Source: Ceratorhiza oryzae-sativae
Taxonomy: Eukaryota; Basidiomycota; Agaricomycetes; Cantharellales; Ceratobasidiaceae
Reading direction: 5' to 3'
DNA: 35,727 nt
Assembly: GCA_030998015.1 (NCBI GenBank)
Contig: JARWMV010000146.1
Span: 1-35,727, forward strand
In this document: positions 1-7,896 of the stretch, one piece after another
Numbering within the stretch: the stretch's first letter is position 1
Layout: each line of letters begins with the position of its first letter
Notes under the pieces: model-generated
What the model saw: the letters and a program-made list of their open reading frames with translations, nothing else
Database searches by the model: none
What the model was told of the DNA's origin: nothing
Made by a program: the position numbers and the translations under genes

Positions 1-26
1 GAGCTATCTGATTTATTAGGCATTAC

Positions 27-70
27 CCCTGCCTGGGCAACTGCGCTTTAGCGCACGTCTTGGCAGGGGT
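27..70 (+). repeat. Family C hairpin element
   Basis: CCCTGCC and GGCAGGG arms enclose the hairpin TGCGCTTTAGCGCA. The same unit recurs alone near 29849 and 32156 and as a module inside families A and D. Confidence 0.75.
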
Positions 71-177
71 AGGATTTAAAACCTTCACGGGGATTTACCC
101 AGACTTATATTACAGGCCCTGTTCGAGACGGTAAAATCACTGCACCTTCTAAGTTCAAAAAACGGTTTAAACTATCA
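71..177 (+). other. Unassigned stretch with short open frame
   Basis: One plus-strand frame is open for about 35 codons and runs into the next element (residues ...TYITGPVRDGKITAP...). I do not recognise it. A GAGACGGTAAAA stretch near 125 looks like a fragment of family H. Confidence 0.25.
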
Positions 178-293
178 CTCGAGAATGCATGTAGATTTGG
201 CGTCCCATCAATGGGACACCAAATCATGCACTCTCGGCCGCGCCGGCCGCGTTGGGGACGCCCGAAACCATTCGGGCGGTCCCAACGCGACGG
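178..293 (+). repeat. Family F element, short form
   Basis: It starts with CTCGAGAAT and ends with CGACGG. Arms of the type GGGGACGCCCGAA / TTCGGGCGGTCCC fold back, and the inner hairpin carries GGCGTCCCATCAATGGGACACC. Confidence 0.65.
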
Positions 294-336
294 TATGGTT
301 GAAAGACTATATTAAAAAAGATTCTTAATTTCCCTG

Positions 337-461
337 TAGACCCCCAATAATTGCAATGTCGCCATTGACCCCCCAAACTGATGCAGCTATGCTGCATTGT
401 TTGGGGGGGTAATGGCCCTCCCAATACGTTGGCCTTACAGGCTTGGTAACGCAGTAGCATG
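337..461 (+). repeat. Family E composite, left arm
   Basis: ACCCCCAATAATTGCAATG is followed by a long CCCCCCAAAC...GTTTGGGGGG palindrome. The outer CCCTGT at 332 is answered by ACAGGG just beyond the next B copy (693-698), so the B element sits inside this E element. Confidence 0.65.
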
Positions 462-462
462 T

Positions 463-684
463 CCGCCGGCGTTAGAGGGAATCCTCAGATGAGGTAGCCT
501 TGACCATGAGTCTCATGGTCCAGGCTACCTCCCATAAAGATTCCCTCGTAGAAAATGACGACCGTTCGTCATTTTCAGCCGGCGGCTAAATATCGATATT
601 ATGCCGCGCACTAGCAATCGCAAACGGTTGCGATTGCTCACGTTGGTTGGTGGGACAAGTCCCACCAGCAACTAACGCGCGCGG
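463..684 (+). repeat. Family B element, 222-bp form (copy 1)
   Basis: This defines the family. The left half runs from CCGCCGGC to GCCGGCGG and encloses two hairpins (GAGGGAATC/GATTCCCTC and GAAAATGACGA/TCGTCATTTTC). An AT-rich spacer with ATATCGATAT follows. The right half runs from CCGCGC to GCGCGCGG and encloses two more hairpins (AGCAATCGCAA/TTGCGATTGCT and TGGTGGGAC/GTCCCACCA). It is thus two three-way junctions in a row. The 222-bp form carries an extra 50-bp hairpin in the loop of the first arm. Flanks here are inverted (GCATGT, ACATGC). Confidence 0.9.
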
Positions 685-829
685 ACATGCTGCGACAGGG
701 AACCCTCCGCGCTTAGATCATTAGAGGCGCGGCCCATGCGCGGAGAGCTCCTCCCAAATCACGATAAGAGGACAAGTCAAAAATCCGTCGGGTCGTAGGG
801 GAAAGTAAACAAATATTATAAAAAATACA
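685..829. other. Gene-free stretch with hairpin
   Basis: CTCCGCGC and GCGCGGAG (about 706-751) can pair. Nothing else is recognised before the group I core that follows. Confidence 0.3.
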
Positions 830-1095
830 TGCCACAAATTTTAGGGTAACAGCCTTAACCGGTAACGGTTATGAAAAATTACTCTGTATGCTAGGATAAC
901 CTTAATATTTGAATACCCGCTAAGTCTTTGAACGACTATGGGTCATAATTTCAATATATAATATAGGTCAATTAGCAGGAACCGACCAATAATTAAGTTC
1001 CCCAGAGACTACACGAGTATACCCATAATAACCGTAATCTACAATTCGTAATAAAATGAATAAAAATTGTTATATGGGTAAAGACATAGTCCCAT
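830..1095 (+). other. Group I intron core upstream of nad5 exon
   Basis: The Q-like CAATTAGCAGGAACC lies at 968-984, the R-like CCCCAGAGACTACACG at 1000-1016 and the S-like AAGACATAGTCCC at 1081-1093. R and S supply the P7 pairing (GACTA with TAGTC). The intron would end at the nad5 exon near 1419. Its 5' exon is not in the window. Confidence 0.75.
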
Positions 1096-1197
1096 TTATG
1101 CCTCGACCCCAAGTCGGAGTTGAACAATTCCTTGGCTTGCAGGGTCGGCGCCCGAGTCTGAAGTCGTGTTGTAAACGATTACAGACGAGGGTAAAAT

Positions 1198-1407
1198 CAT
1201 ACCCCCGCTTAGGGTCAACCAGCATTGTATTTATATATAAATACATGCTGTTGACCCGTGGGTATGGTTATCGAGGCCGCGTTCGCGGCGAGGTATTGCG
1301 AGGTACCCTGGAACTTTAAGTTCCAGGGTACCTCGGAATCAGACGCCGCGCGCACGCCAGGGCCGCCTTGGCTTAAGCCAAGGCGTTCGCAGGCGTGCAC
1401 GGGTCAT
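1198..1407 (+). repeat. Family A element (copy 1)
   Basis: This defines the family. The left arm is CATACCCCCGCTTAGGGTCA, then an AT-rich hairpin built on TATTTATATATAAATA, then GTTGACCC and GGGTATGG. Further hairpins follow: CCGCGTTCGCGG, a KpnI-containing arm CGAGGTACCCTGG...CCTCG, and CGCCTTGGC/GCCAAGGCG. The right end is GCGTGCACGGGTCATA. It lies in the 3' part of the intron before the nad5 exon. TCATA at both ends is the putative target duplication. Confidence 0.85.
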
Positions 1408-1418
1408 ATAAACATTTG

Positions 1419-1625
1419 TACCCTAGTTACAGCTGGATGTTACTTACTTCTTAGATCATCCCCATTATTAGAATATAGTTCTACTGCACTATTAGTAATC
1501 TTATGGGTAGGAGCCATAACAGCTTTCTTTGCTGCTTCTACTGGTCTATTGCAAAATGATTTAAAACGAATAATTGCGTTTAGTACTATTTCTCAAATGG
1601 GATATATTTTCTTAGCTGTTGGTTT
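1419..1625 (+). CDS. nad5: NADH dehydrogenase subunit 5, internal exon
   Basis: This internal exon of about 68 codons encodes part of the proton-pumping membrane core of respiratory complex I. The frame reads TLVTAGCYLLLRSSPLLEYS, then a stretch with GAITAFFAASTGLLQNDLKR and FSTISQMGYIFLAVG, a highly conserved region of Nad5. Both ends abut group I introns: the upstream core lies at 830-1095, and the downstream core starts just after GGTTT near 1625. It is the only protein exon on the plus strand and no other nad5 exon was found here. Exact splice positions are uncertain by a few bases. Tryptophan is TGG. Confidence 0.9.
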
Positions 1626-1900
1626 GAAAATAGGCCCACATTAAATGCTATCAAATGCTTGAACCACCTTCCCTCCGCGCTCTTTGATCGCCCGCAGGGC
1701 GGCCTAAGCGCGGAGGGCTCCAATAATCGATGATTTGCGAAGGCAAATCTACACCCTGCCTAGAGAACTGCGCTTTAGCGCACGTCTTGGCAGGGGTATC
1801 GATTAGCGGGGTAAGGTAAATAAGCAGGCTTAAATACGCCTCAGAGACTAGAAATAGCAATAGACAAGTGTCTATGAGATATAGTCCGAGCAATTGTGAG
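1626..1900 (+). other. Group I intron core downstream of nad5 exon
   Basis: The Q-like AATAAGCAGGCTT (1817-1830), R-like CCTCAGAGACTAGA (1838-1852) and S-like GAGATATAGTCCGAG (1876-1890) are present. A family D element separates the start of the intron from Q, so it sits in a peripheral loop of the core. No HE gene is seen downstream. Confidence 0.75.
1671..1812 (+). repeat. Family D element with nested C
   Basis: CCCTCCGCGC...GCGCGGAGGG forms one arm around GCCCGCAGGGC. A second arm has GATTTGCGAAGGCAAATC. A complete C unit (about 1755-1800) sits inside the ATCGAT...ATCGAT arms. Confidence 0.75.
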
Positions 1901-2038
1901 AACAATTGAAATTTCCGCATATTCAATACTACCATAAAGGCGGTTACAGGGTATGCGGGTAACTTTCATCCCTGCATGGTCGCATGCCATACCGAGATTA
2001 CATATAACATTAAGCATCGTCCTGAACGGAAAAGATTA

Positions 2039-2115
2039 TGACCCGTGCACGCCTGCGAACTGGCGTGCGCGCGGCGTCTGATTCCGAGGCAATACCTCGC
2101 CGCGAACGCGGCCTC
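2039..2115 (-). repeat. Family A element, truncated
   Basis: The end TGACCCGTGCACGCCTGCGAAC and the CCGCGAACGCGG hairpin are kept. The CTTGGC arm, the KpnI arm and the AT-rich arm are missing. Confidence 0.7.
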
Positions 2116-2408
2116 TTTTTTAGTTCATCCACCTTGTAATGAACTAAAAAGTAAGGCCAGGGCTTGTGCCAGGGTCTGTAAAAGAGAATCTAGTTGTGGT
2201 GAGCCCTGGGGTTAGAACGTACTCAGACCAAGGCTCTGCCAGTTAAGTTGGCACCCAGACCAACTGAAGTTTAACTACCCCACAGAATCGTCGCTTTGCG
2301 CTTAGATCATGACAGCACTGGCCAAATCGGACTCTTCGACAGGGTTAGGGTAGGAGTTCTCTAGAGAATGAAGAATGACTAAGCGGAGTCTTTTGACACC
2401 GTCGACGG
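2116..2408. other. Unassigned structured region
   Basis: It begins with a TTTTTAGTTCAT...ATGAACTAAAAA hairpin. GC-rich imperfect helices follow (for example CCAGGGCTTGTGCCAGGG). It may be the 3' part of the group I intron after the nad5 exon. No coding frame or rRNA motif was recognised. Confidence 0.3.
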
Positions 2409-2443
2409 TGACCCCCAATAATTGCAATGTCGCCATTGACCCC
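2409..2443 (+). repeat. Family E fragment
   Basis: It shares GACCCCCAATAATTGCAATG with the copy near 337. The matching right arm GCGACAGG occurs after the next B copy (2763-2771), which again indicates B inside E. Confidence 0.55.
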
Positions 2444-2536
2444 GGGTAAGATTTGCGAAGGCAAATCTACATCGATTCTCGAGGGTAATAAATCCTAGTT
2501 GTTTTCCCGACTCACGAGTCGGAACATGTCCGCCTC

Positions 2537-2758
2537 CCGCCGGCGTTAGAGGGAATCCTCAGATGAGGTAGCCTTGACCATGAGTCTCATGGTCCAGGCT
2601 ACCTCCCATAAAGATTCCCTCGTAGAAAATGACGACCGTTCGTCATTTTCAGCCGGCGGCTAAATATCGATATTATGCCGCGCACTAGCAATCGCAAACG
2701 GTTGCGATTGCTCACGTTGGTTGGTGGGACAAGTCCCACCAGCAACTAACGCGCGCGG
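2537..2758 (+). repeat. Family B element, 222-bp form (copy 2)
   Basis: It is near-identical to copy 1 and also shares its right flank ACATGC(A/T)GCGACAGG. The two therefore descend from one larger duplicated unit. Confidence 0.9.
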
Positions 2759-2812
2759 ACATGCAGCGACAGGTATTTAGCATTAGAGACTATCACTATA
2801 CTTTAATTTAGT

Positions 2813-3024
2813 TGACCCGTGCACGCCTGCGAACGCCCTGGCTTAAGCCAAGGCGGCCCTGGCGTGCGCGCGGCGTCTGATTCCGAGGTACCCTGGAACT
2901 TAAAGTTCCAGGGTACCTCGCAATACCTCGCCGCGAACGCGGCCTCGATATCCATTACCCCTCGGGTCAACAGCATGTATTTATATATAAATACAATGCT
3001 GGTTGACCCTAAGCGGGGGTATGA
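2813..3024 (-). repeat. Family A element (copy 3)
   Basis: Full-length with AT-rich and KpnI arms. The ends do not match (TTGA left, TATGA right), unlike most copies, which suggests a recombinant. It ends 9 nt before a tRNA-Gly fragment. Confidence 0.8.
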
Positions 3025-3033
3025 TTGTTTGAT

Positions 3034-3064
3034 ATGAGTAATCAGACTCGAACTGATGATATCT
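3034..3064 (-). pseudogene. tRNA-Gly 3' fragment
   Basis: About 30 nt match the 3' third of the tRNA-Gly at 5095-5165 (T arm and acceptor strand), with one clear difference. The sequence upstream on the minus strand does not supply a pairing 5' acceptor strand. This is a partial duplicate, or the scar of an insertion into a tRNA. Confidence 0.55.
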
Positions 3065-3216
3065 ACGTTTTGGCTGGCTCAAAGATTACAACCTACTAGT
3101 ATCCTCTAGAATTTAAGGCACTTCCGATAGATGCCAAGAACTCCAAGAACTAGTATTGTGGGCGCAAGGTAAGGGGATTGGAGTATTAATAGAATAACAA
3201 GTTTAACCTGGCAAGG

Positions 3217-3258
3217 GTATTGGCGGCCGTGTCAATTTCATTGACCGGGCGCCAATAC
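3217..3258 (+). repeat. Family J palindrome
   Basis: GTATTGGCGGCC...GGGCGCCAATAC forms an imperfect hairpin with TGTCAATTTCATTGAC at its tip. An inverted copy lies at 5545-5586. Confidence 0.7.
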
Positions 3259-3281
3259 TTGGACGGGCCCCCCAGTTTTAC

Positions 3282-3341
3282 TACTGCCCCCCAAACAATG
3301 CAGCGTAGCTGCACATGTTTGGGGGTCAGTAGACGACAGGG
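3282..3341 (+). repeat. Family E element, short form
   Basis: CCCCCCAAAC...GTTTGGGGG surrounds a GCAGCGTAGCTGC core. GACGACAGGGG, the right outer arm of larger E copies, follows. Confidence 0.65.
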
Positions 3342-3400
3342 GACTGCCGCGGGGTGATTTGCGAAGGCAAATCTAAAGGTTATTTAGGGGAATTAAAGGC

Positions 3401-3572
3401 CCGCCGGCGTTAGAGGGAATCCTAAAGATTCCCTCGTAGAAAATGACGACCGTTCGTCATTTTCAGCCGGCGGCTAAATATCGATATTATGCCGCGCACT
3501 AGCAATCGCAAACGGTTGCGATTGCTCACGTTGGTTGGTGGGACAAGTCCCACCAGCAACTAACGCGCGCGG
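3401..3572 (+). repeat. Family B element, 172-bp form (copy 3)
   Basis: It lies at the 3' end of the recognisable part of the LAGLIDADG gene 3573-4484. The frame beyond it does not continue the family's C-terminus, so this end of the gene is lost or rearranged. Confidence 0.9.
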
Positions 3573-3886
3573 GCCTCTACTTCGTCAATTGCAAATGATT
3601 CTGTACAAAGAATCACTCTTTGACTTGATTTTTCGAAAGTTCCGTCCTCACATAACCAAAAAGCTAATCCCAGAGGAGTTAAAAGATCCCCAATGTTTGC
3701 AGGAATTATTTTTTTCCCCTCCGGATAGAATAAATCAAAGAATTCATTACAGCAAGGTAGTGCATGAGTTTGAAATCTTATAGTAGGATAAACTTTACCC
3801 GTTCTTTTATCAGGTCGGGGTGTTAAGATTTTAGGAGCTACAGAACAATAATCTTGGAATTTTGTATAAAGGTACTCTAAATACTC

Positions 3887-4058
3887 CCGCCGGCGTTAGA
3901 GGGAATCCTAAAGATTCCCTCGTAGAAAATGACGACCGTTCGTCATTTTCAGCCGGCGGCTAAATATCGATATTATGCCGCGCACTAGCAATCGCAAACG
4001 GTTGCGATTGCTCACGTTGGTTGGTGGGACAAGTCCCACCAGCAACTAACGCGCGCGG
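3887..4058 (+). repeat. Family B element, 172-bp form (copy 4)
   Basis: It sits between the first motif and the central region of the LAGLIDADG gene. Clean removal (AAAGTACT joined to GAGTATTT on the minus strand) restores the frame, with no target duplication. Confidence 0.92.
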
Positions 4059-4272
4059 AGTACTTTGGAGAAATCTCAAACAAGCATTACCATTAATAGC
4101 TCGTTTATCTTTCTGAACATTAAGATCCCCTAGAATAAGACCAATGATTATTTCTTTTAACTCTTTTGAAAAATTAAATTGAGGTTCATTACTTAGCCGT
4201 GTGGGTTTAATGGGCGCTATCGAATTGGAGCAAAATACTAGGCCAGTATAAAAGTGTAATTCGCTAACAATT

Positions 4273-4352
4273 GACCCCCAATGCCTTACAGCATGTTGGG
4301 GGGCAATTGCCCCCCCAAACAATGCAGCGTAGCTGCACATGTTTGGGGGGTC
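4273..4352 (+). repeat. Family E element inside an HE frame
   Basis: Two CCCCC/GGGGG palindromes of 80 nt are flanked by AATT on both sides (4269-4272, 4353-4356). Element plus duplication is 84 nt, so the HE frame stays open and gains 28 codons. Confidence 0.85.
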
Positions 4353-4711
4353 AATTGACTGAGTATAAACAACATAGATTAATAATGCGAAGGTTATTAC
4401 TTTAATAAAAAGATAAGTTTGTTTTGTGTTTAGCATGGTTTGGTTTTTATTTATCGATCTTATGACTTCATGTTTCCTCTTCATTCTCTAAGACTAAACG
4501 CTTTTGAGAGTGAATGAGTTGGAACTTATCTAACAATGTTGGTTGTATAAGTCCCAATTTGGGTTTCCAAGTCCTCTGCGTGTGATGGAGATCTCCTTTA
4601 TTAATAGGAGAATCCTCCGCAAACAAATTAGGTGCATTTCTCACGAAATGTTAAACCTAACTAGTTAACACAGAGATGGGCTGCGGATGCGGCGCATCAG
4701 TAGAACTTAGA

Positions 4712-4833
4712 CCCTTTAGACCCCCAACAAGGCAATGGCCTCCCAATGCGGATGCCTGGGTAATTGCCCCCCAACATGCTGTAAGGCATTGGGGGTCAAT
4801 TGCAATGTCGCCATTCAGTAGCTGACGACAGGG
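4712..4833 (+). repeat. Family E composite
   Basis: ACCCCCAACAAGGC, a GGGTAATTGCCCCCCAAC arm and CATTGGGGGTCAATTG are present, and it ends with GACGACAGGG. It lies just left of B copy 5. The region 4485-4711 holds GC-rich helices but no recognised gene. Confidence 0.6.
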
Positions 4834-4841
4834 TTAGGCCT

Positions 4842-5063
4842 CCGCCGGCGTTAGAGGGAATCCTCAGATGAGGTAGCCTTGACCATGAGTCTCATGGTCC
4901 AGGCTACCTCCCATAAAGATTCCCTCGTAGAAAATGACGACCGTTCGTCATTTTCAGCCGGCGGCTAAATATCGATATTATGCCGCGCACTAGCAATCGC
5001 AAACGGTTGCGATTGCTCACGTTGGTTGGTGGGACAAGTCCCACCAGCAACTAACGCGCGCGG
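4842..5063 (+). repeat. Family B element, 222-bp form (copy 5)
   Basis: An intergenic copy 31 nt downstream of the 3' end of tRNA-Gly. Confidence 0.9.
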
Positions 5064-5094
5064 AGAGTAAAGCACCCTTTGGCGCGAAGGAGTT

Positions 5095-5165
5095 ATGAGT
5101 AATCAGACTCGAACTGATCATATCTAGGTGGAAGCTAGAAGTTATACCAACTTAACTATACTCAT
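5095..5165 (-). tRNA. trnG: tRNA-Gly (anticodon UCC)
   Basis: The 71-nt cloverleaf has acceptor ATGAGTA/TACTCAT, a D arm around AAGTTGGTA, anticodon loop CTTCCAC on the stem TCTAG/CTAGA, and T arm ATCAG-TTCGAGT-CTGAT. It reads GGN codons and is followed on the same strand by no gene for about 600 nt. The 268 nt to its upstream tRNA neighbour (5166-5433) hold AT-rich spacer and small hairpins (GGATCTATAGATCC near 5275, GGGAGGCCCTCCC near 5315). Confidence 0.92.
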
Positions 5166-5433
5166 GAAAATTCATGCTCCAAATTTTTAAATTTTAGGGG
5201 GAAGTATCTTCTTTTATTAATTTTAGTATATCTAGAACATACTTTAGTTTGGAGTGCATAGCCTCACGGTTGGGATCTATAGATCCCCCTATTTTTCCTT
5301 AAGGACCGCAGTTGGGAGGCCCTCCCTCCATCCAGAGGAGAAAAATTATTAGGCGTCCTGCTTCGTAGATGCCCAAATTTTCATTTTAAGACCTTAAAAT
5401 TAAATTTACCTAACAGATGTCATAAAGCCGATA

Positions 5434-5506
5434 AACATCTTATTGGATTTGAACCAATACCAGACTGCTTCGAAGGCAGTTGCTATACCAATTAAGCTAA
5501 AGATGC
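5434..5506 (-). tRNA. trnR: tRNA-Arg (anticodon UCG)
   Basis: The cloverleaf has acceptor GCATCTT/AAGATGT with one G-U pair, D arm AGCTTAATTGGTATAGC, anticodon stem ACTGC/GCAGT with loop CTTCGAA, and T arm TATTGG-TTCAAAT-CCAATA. The anticodon TCG reads CGN arginine codons. Confidence 0.92.
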
Positions 5507-5544
5507 CAGATCTAATGCAGCGCTCCTGTGCGTAACGCGTCCAA

Positions 5545-5586
5545 GTATTGGCGCCCGGTCAATGAAATTGACACGGCCGCCAATAC
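5545..5586 (-). repeat. Family J palindrome, inverted copy
   Basis: It is the reverse complement of 3217-3258, starting GTATTGGCGCCC and ending GGCCGCCAATAC. Confidence 0.7.
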
Positions 5587-5643
5587 CCTAGCCCTCTTCG
5601 GTGCCCTACGAGGCAGCTGCAGTAGTAAATTAATCTAATCTGG

Positions 5644-5681
5644 TCTCTATCTCGGTCAACATAGTTGACACGAGATAGGGT
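5644..5681 (+). repeat. Family H hairpin, CTCTATCTCG form
   Basis: CTCTATCTCGGTCAAC and GTTGACACGAGATAG pair. A near-identical copy lies at 8431-8468. Confidence 0.65.
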
Positions 5682-5761
5682 AAGGCCGACACGGGCGGCA
5701 GAGTCCCCGCACACGGAGGGTCATGACCGGAGACCCCCAATGATTGCAATCATTGGGGGGT

Positions 5762-6013
5762 GACCCCCGACATTGCCGCGCGCGTTAGTTGCTGGTGGGA
5801 CTTGTCCCACCAACCAACGTGAGCAATCGCAACCGTTTGCGATTGCTAGTGCGCGGCATAATATCGATATTTAGCCGCCGGCTGAAAATGACGAACGGTC
5901 GTCATTTTCTACGAGGGAATCTTTAGGATTCCCTCTAACGCCGGCGGGCATTACAATATCGGGGGGTTGCTGCCCACCAAACAATGCAGCGTAGCTGCAC
6001 ATGTTTGGGGGTC
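5762..6013 (-). repeat. Family E + B composite, 252 bp
   Basis: The E arms GACCCCCGACATTG and GCATTACAATATCGGGGGG enclose B copy 6. The whole 252-nt unit is the reverse complement of 18216-18467, so E and its nested B moved together. Confidence 0.8.
5776..5947 (-). repeat. Family B element, 172-bp form (copy 6)
   Basis: Nested in the E element 5762-6013 between CGACATTG and GCATTACA. Confidence 0.9.
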
Positions 6014-6059
6014 AGTAGTGACCGGGGGCTTAAACAATCGGGGTTTGTCAAACCTAAAG

Positions 6060-6400
6060 CTACCGCGCTTCTCAGCGCTCTTTGATCGCCCGAAGGGCGG
6101 CCTAAGCGCTGAGAACTCTAAATACCCCGCCAATGTTCCATTGGCGGATTTGCGAAGGCCCGCGCGCGTTAGTTGCTGGTGGGACTTGTCCCACCAACCA
6201 ACGTGAGCAATCGCAACCGTTTGCGATTGCTAGTGCGCGGCATAATATCGATATTTAGCCGCCGGCTGAAAATGACGAACGGTCGTCATTTTCTACGAGG
6301 GAATCTTTCGGTCCAGCAAGATTTATAAATTTATAAATCTTGCGTGGAAGGATTCCCTCTAACGCCGGCGGTGTATTTGGGGAAATGGTCCCCTTTGCGC
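6060..6400. repeat. 341-bp duplicated block, copy 1
   Basis: It matches 9154-9494 over its whole length with a single difference noticed (GGTC versus GGTT near the right end). It contains a D-like arm (TCTCAGCGC...GCGCTGAGA), a hairpin CCGCCAATGTTCCATTGGCGG and a 212-bp B element. Confidence 0.85.
6160..6371 (-). repeat. Family B element, 212-bp form (copy 7)
   Basis: The first-arm loop carries a 40-bp AT-rich hairpin (K) built on GCAAGATTTATAAA/TTTATAAATCTTGC instead of the 50-bp hairpin of the 222-bp form. Confidence 0.9.
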
Positions 6401-6626
6401 GGTACAATTTCCTAACTACGCGCCCCACCGGGGAGGTCGTTCTTATAAAACAAAAACGAGGTAATGTCGACAAAAACCCCCGCGGCGGAATATGAGGGGA
6501 CCCCGTTTGTTTTTTTTTTTGATTGAACTTAGTGCTGACACAGCAGGGAAAACCAGGTGTTAGAGGGTTTTATAACCCCTATTTTTCCTGGGGGGCATTA
6601 CCTGCTCGGTCATCGCAGATGTCCGG

Positions 6627-6668
6627 TTTTACCGGCCGGTCAACTATGTTGACACGAGACGGTAAAAA
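6627..6668 (+). repeat. Family H hairpin, TTTTACCG form
   Basis: TTTTACCGGCCGGTCAAC pairs imperfectly with GTTGACACGAGACGGTAAAA. The flanking region 6401-6713 has no gene. It holds a T12 run (6510-6521), an AAAACCAGGTGTTAGAG...CCTGGGG region and the TCGGTCATCGCAGATGTCCGG motif shared with family F. Confidence 0.65.
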
Positions 6669-6713
6669 ACAGGTAATGCATGGAGGAGCCCCTGCGAGCC
6701 CCCGGCCCGCTCC

Positions 6714-6885
6714 CCGCGCGCGTTAGTTGCTGGTGGGACTTGTCCCACCAACCAACGTGAGCAATCGCAACCGTTTGCGATTGCTAGTGCGCGGCATAAT
6801 ATCGATATTTAGCCGCCGGCTGAAAATGACGAACGGTCGTCATTTTCTACGAGGGAATCTTTAGGATTCCCTCTAACGCCGGCGG
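6714..6885 (-). repeat. Family B element, 172-bp form (copy 8)
   Basis: Intergenic, 54 nt from the 3' end of tRNA-Leu. Confidence 0.9.
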
Positions 6886-6939
6886 GGTGCGGATCTAGGG
6901 GTCGCAGGGGTGTACATAAAATGTAGTTCCTTCCGAAAT

Positions 6940-7022
6940 ACGAGTAAAGAGATTTGAACTCTTACAATCAAATGATCATGAATTCCTAAGATTCACCTGG
7001 CTACCAGTTTCAGCATACTCGT
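6940..7022 (-). tRNA. trnL: tRNA-Leu (anticodon UAG)
   Basis: This 83-nt class II tRNA has acceptor ACGAGTA/TACTCGT, D arm around AAACTGGTAG, anticodon stem TGAAT/ATTCA with loop CTTAGGA, a long variable region around GATCATTTGATTG and T arm AGAG-TTCAAAT-CTCT. The anticodon TAG reads CUN leucine codons. Confidence 0.92.
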
Positions 7023-7271
7023 TTTGAGTTACTACTTGGATTTTCTAACGCCGATTTTGGTAAGGACAGCACTTAGTGCTGCCCATCCCCGCCCCGCCTT
7101 GATCTCCAGGCGGTAAGATAAGTCGCGCTGAATCCAACCACGTCTGTGACGTCCCCCTGGGGTCACTCTGGCCAAAGAGGGACCATTCGGGGTTGGTCGC
7201 TCCCGACCCGTATACTCTTCTCTTAAAGGAAAACTAAACCGTCGCGCTGGGACCGCCCGAATGGATAAATC

Positions 7272-7538
7272 ACACCCCCGCTCTATCGGCTAAAATCTTA
7301 GGTGTAACCCAAGATTTCAGCCGCCCTGCCTAGAGAACTGCGCTTTAGCGCACGTCTTGGCAGGGGTAATAAAGCGGAGGGTCGACGACCCGTGGGTGTG
7401 GTTATCGAGGCCGCGTTCGCGGCGAGGTATTGCGAGGTACCCTGGAACTTTAAGTTCCAGGGTACCTCGGAATCAGACGCCCGCGTACGCCAGGGCCGCC
7501 TTGGCTTAAGCCAAGGCGTTCGCAGGCGTGCACGGGTC
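7272..7538 (+). repeat. Family A element (copy 4)
   Basis: The first arm is the CGGCTAAAATCTTAGG...AAGATTTCAGCCG type and has a C unit inserted in it (7322-7366). The KpnI arm is present. It splits family F between CGAATGG and TTTCGGGCG. Confidence 0.8.
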
Positions 7539-7562
7539 ACCTTTCGGGCGCATTACCTATTT

Positions 7563-7604
7563 TTCACCGTCTCGTGTCAACATAGTTGACCGGCCGGTGA
7601 AAAC
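7563..7604 (+). repeat. Family H hairpin
   Basis: TTCACCGTCTCGTGTCAAC/GTTGACCGGCCGGTGAA. It is part of the F composite. Confidence 0.6.
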
Positions 7605-7747
7605 TCGGTCATCGCAGATGTCCGGCAGGGGTTAGTCAAAGACTAACCCGCTTACCGTCCCCAGCGCGGCCGGCTCGAGGGTTAGTTTTGAGGTTAGGGT
7701 TGATTGTACATGGGCTTCGCCGAAGGCCATGGGTCCCAGGCCCGGTT

Positions 7748-7832
7748 AGGCCGCGTTCGTGGCGAGGTATTGCGAGGTACCCTGGAACTTTAAGTTCCAG
7801 GGTACCTCGGAATCAGACACCCGCTAGGGTAT
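7748..7832 (+). repeat. Family A fragment
   Basis: Only the CCGCGTTCG hairpin, the KpnI arm and AATCAGACACCCGC remain. Confidence 0.7.
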
Positions 7833-7896
7833 TTACCTTAAACTGTAGTTGCATGGCAAATTTTCTATCAGGGTTGAAATTGTCAATTACATTATC

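Larger units (their letters stand above)
3573..4484 (-). pseudogene. LAGLIDADG homing endonuclease, interrupted and 3'-truncated
   Basis: A two-motif LAGLIDADG_2-type intron endonuclease, which would cut intron-lacking alleles to spread its intron. The start ATG is at 4484. A hydrophobic N-terminal stretch (YLFIKVITFALLIYVVYTQ) leads to the first motif (IIGLILGDLNVQ) near 4150. The second half has TPRPDKRTGKVYPTIRF, then LLTPLGLAFWLCEDGTF, the second motif. A family E element at 4273-4352 adds 28 in-frame open codons. A B element at 3887-4058 breaks the frame, but joining its flanks reads Q-S-T then E-Y-L-E-Y in phase. Beyond 3573 the expected C-terminal 60 or so residues are absent. The host gene of this intron is not identified. 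Confidence 0.85.
7239..7680 (+). repeat. Family F element with nested A and H
   Basis: The left end CCGTCGCGCTGGGACCGCCCGAATGG is followed by a nested A element, then TTTCGGGCG, a family H hairpin, TCGGTCATCGCAGATG, GGGTTAGTCAAAGACTAACCC and the right end CGTCCCCAGCGCGGCCGGCTCGAGG. The preceding 7023-7238 has no recognised gene, only short hairpins (for example AGCACTTAGTGCT). Confidence 0.7.

Noticed and set aside
2760..2812. Another group I core (TTAGAGACTATCAC resembles R)
   Set aside because: No matching S sequence or Q element lies at a suitable distance. A similar isolated match occurs near 13880.
4485..4711. rRNA or tRNA gene in the GC-rich helices between an HE gene and B copy 5
   Set aside because: The palindromic arms do not form a cloverleaf and no rRNA signature is present.
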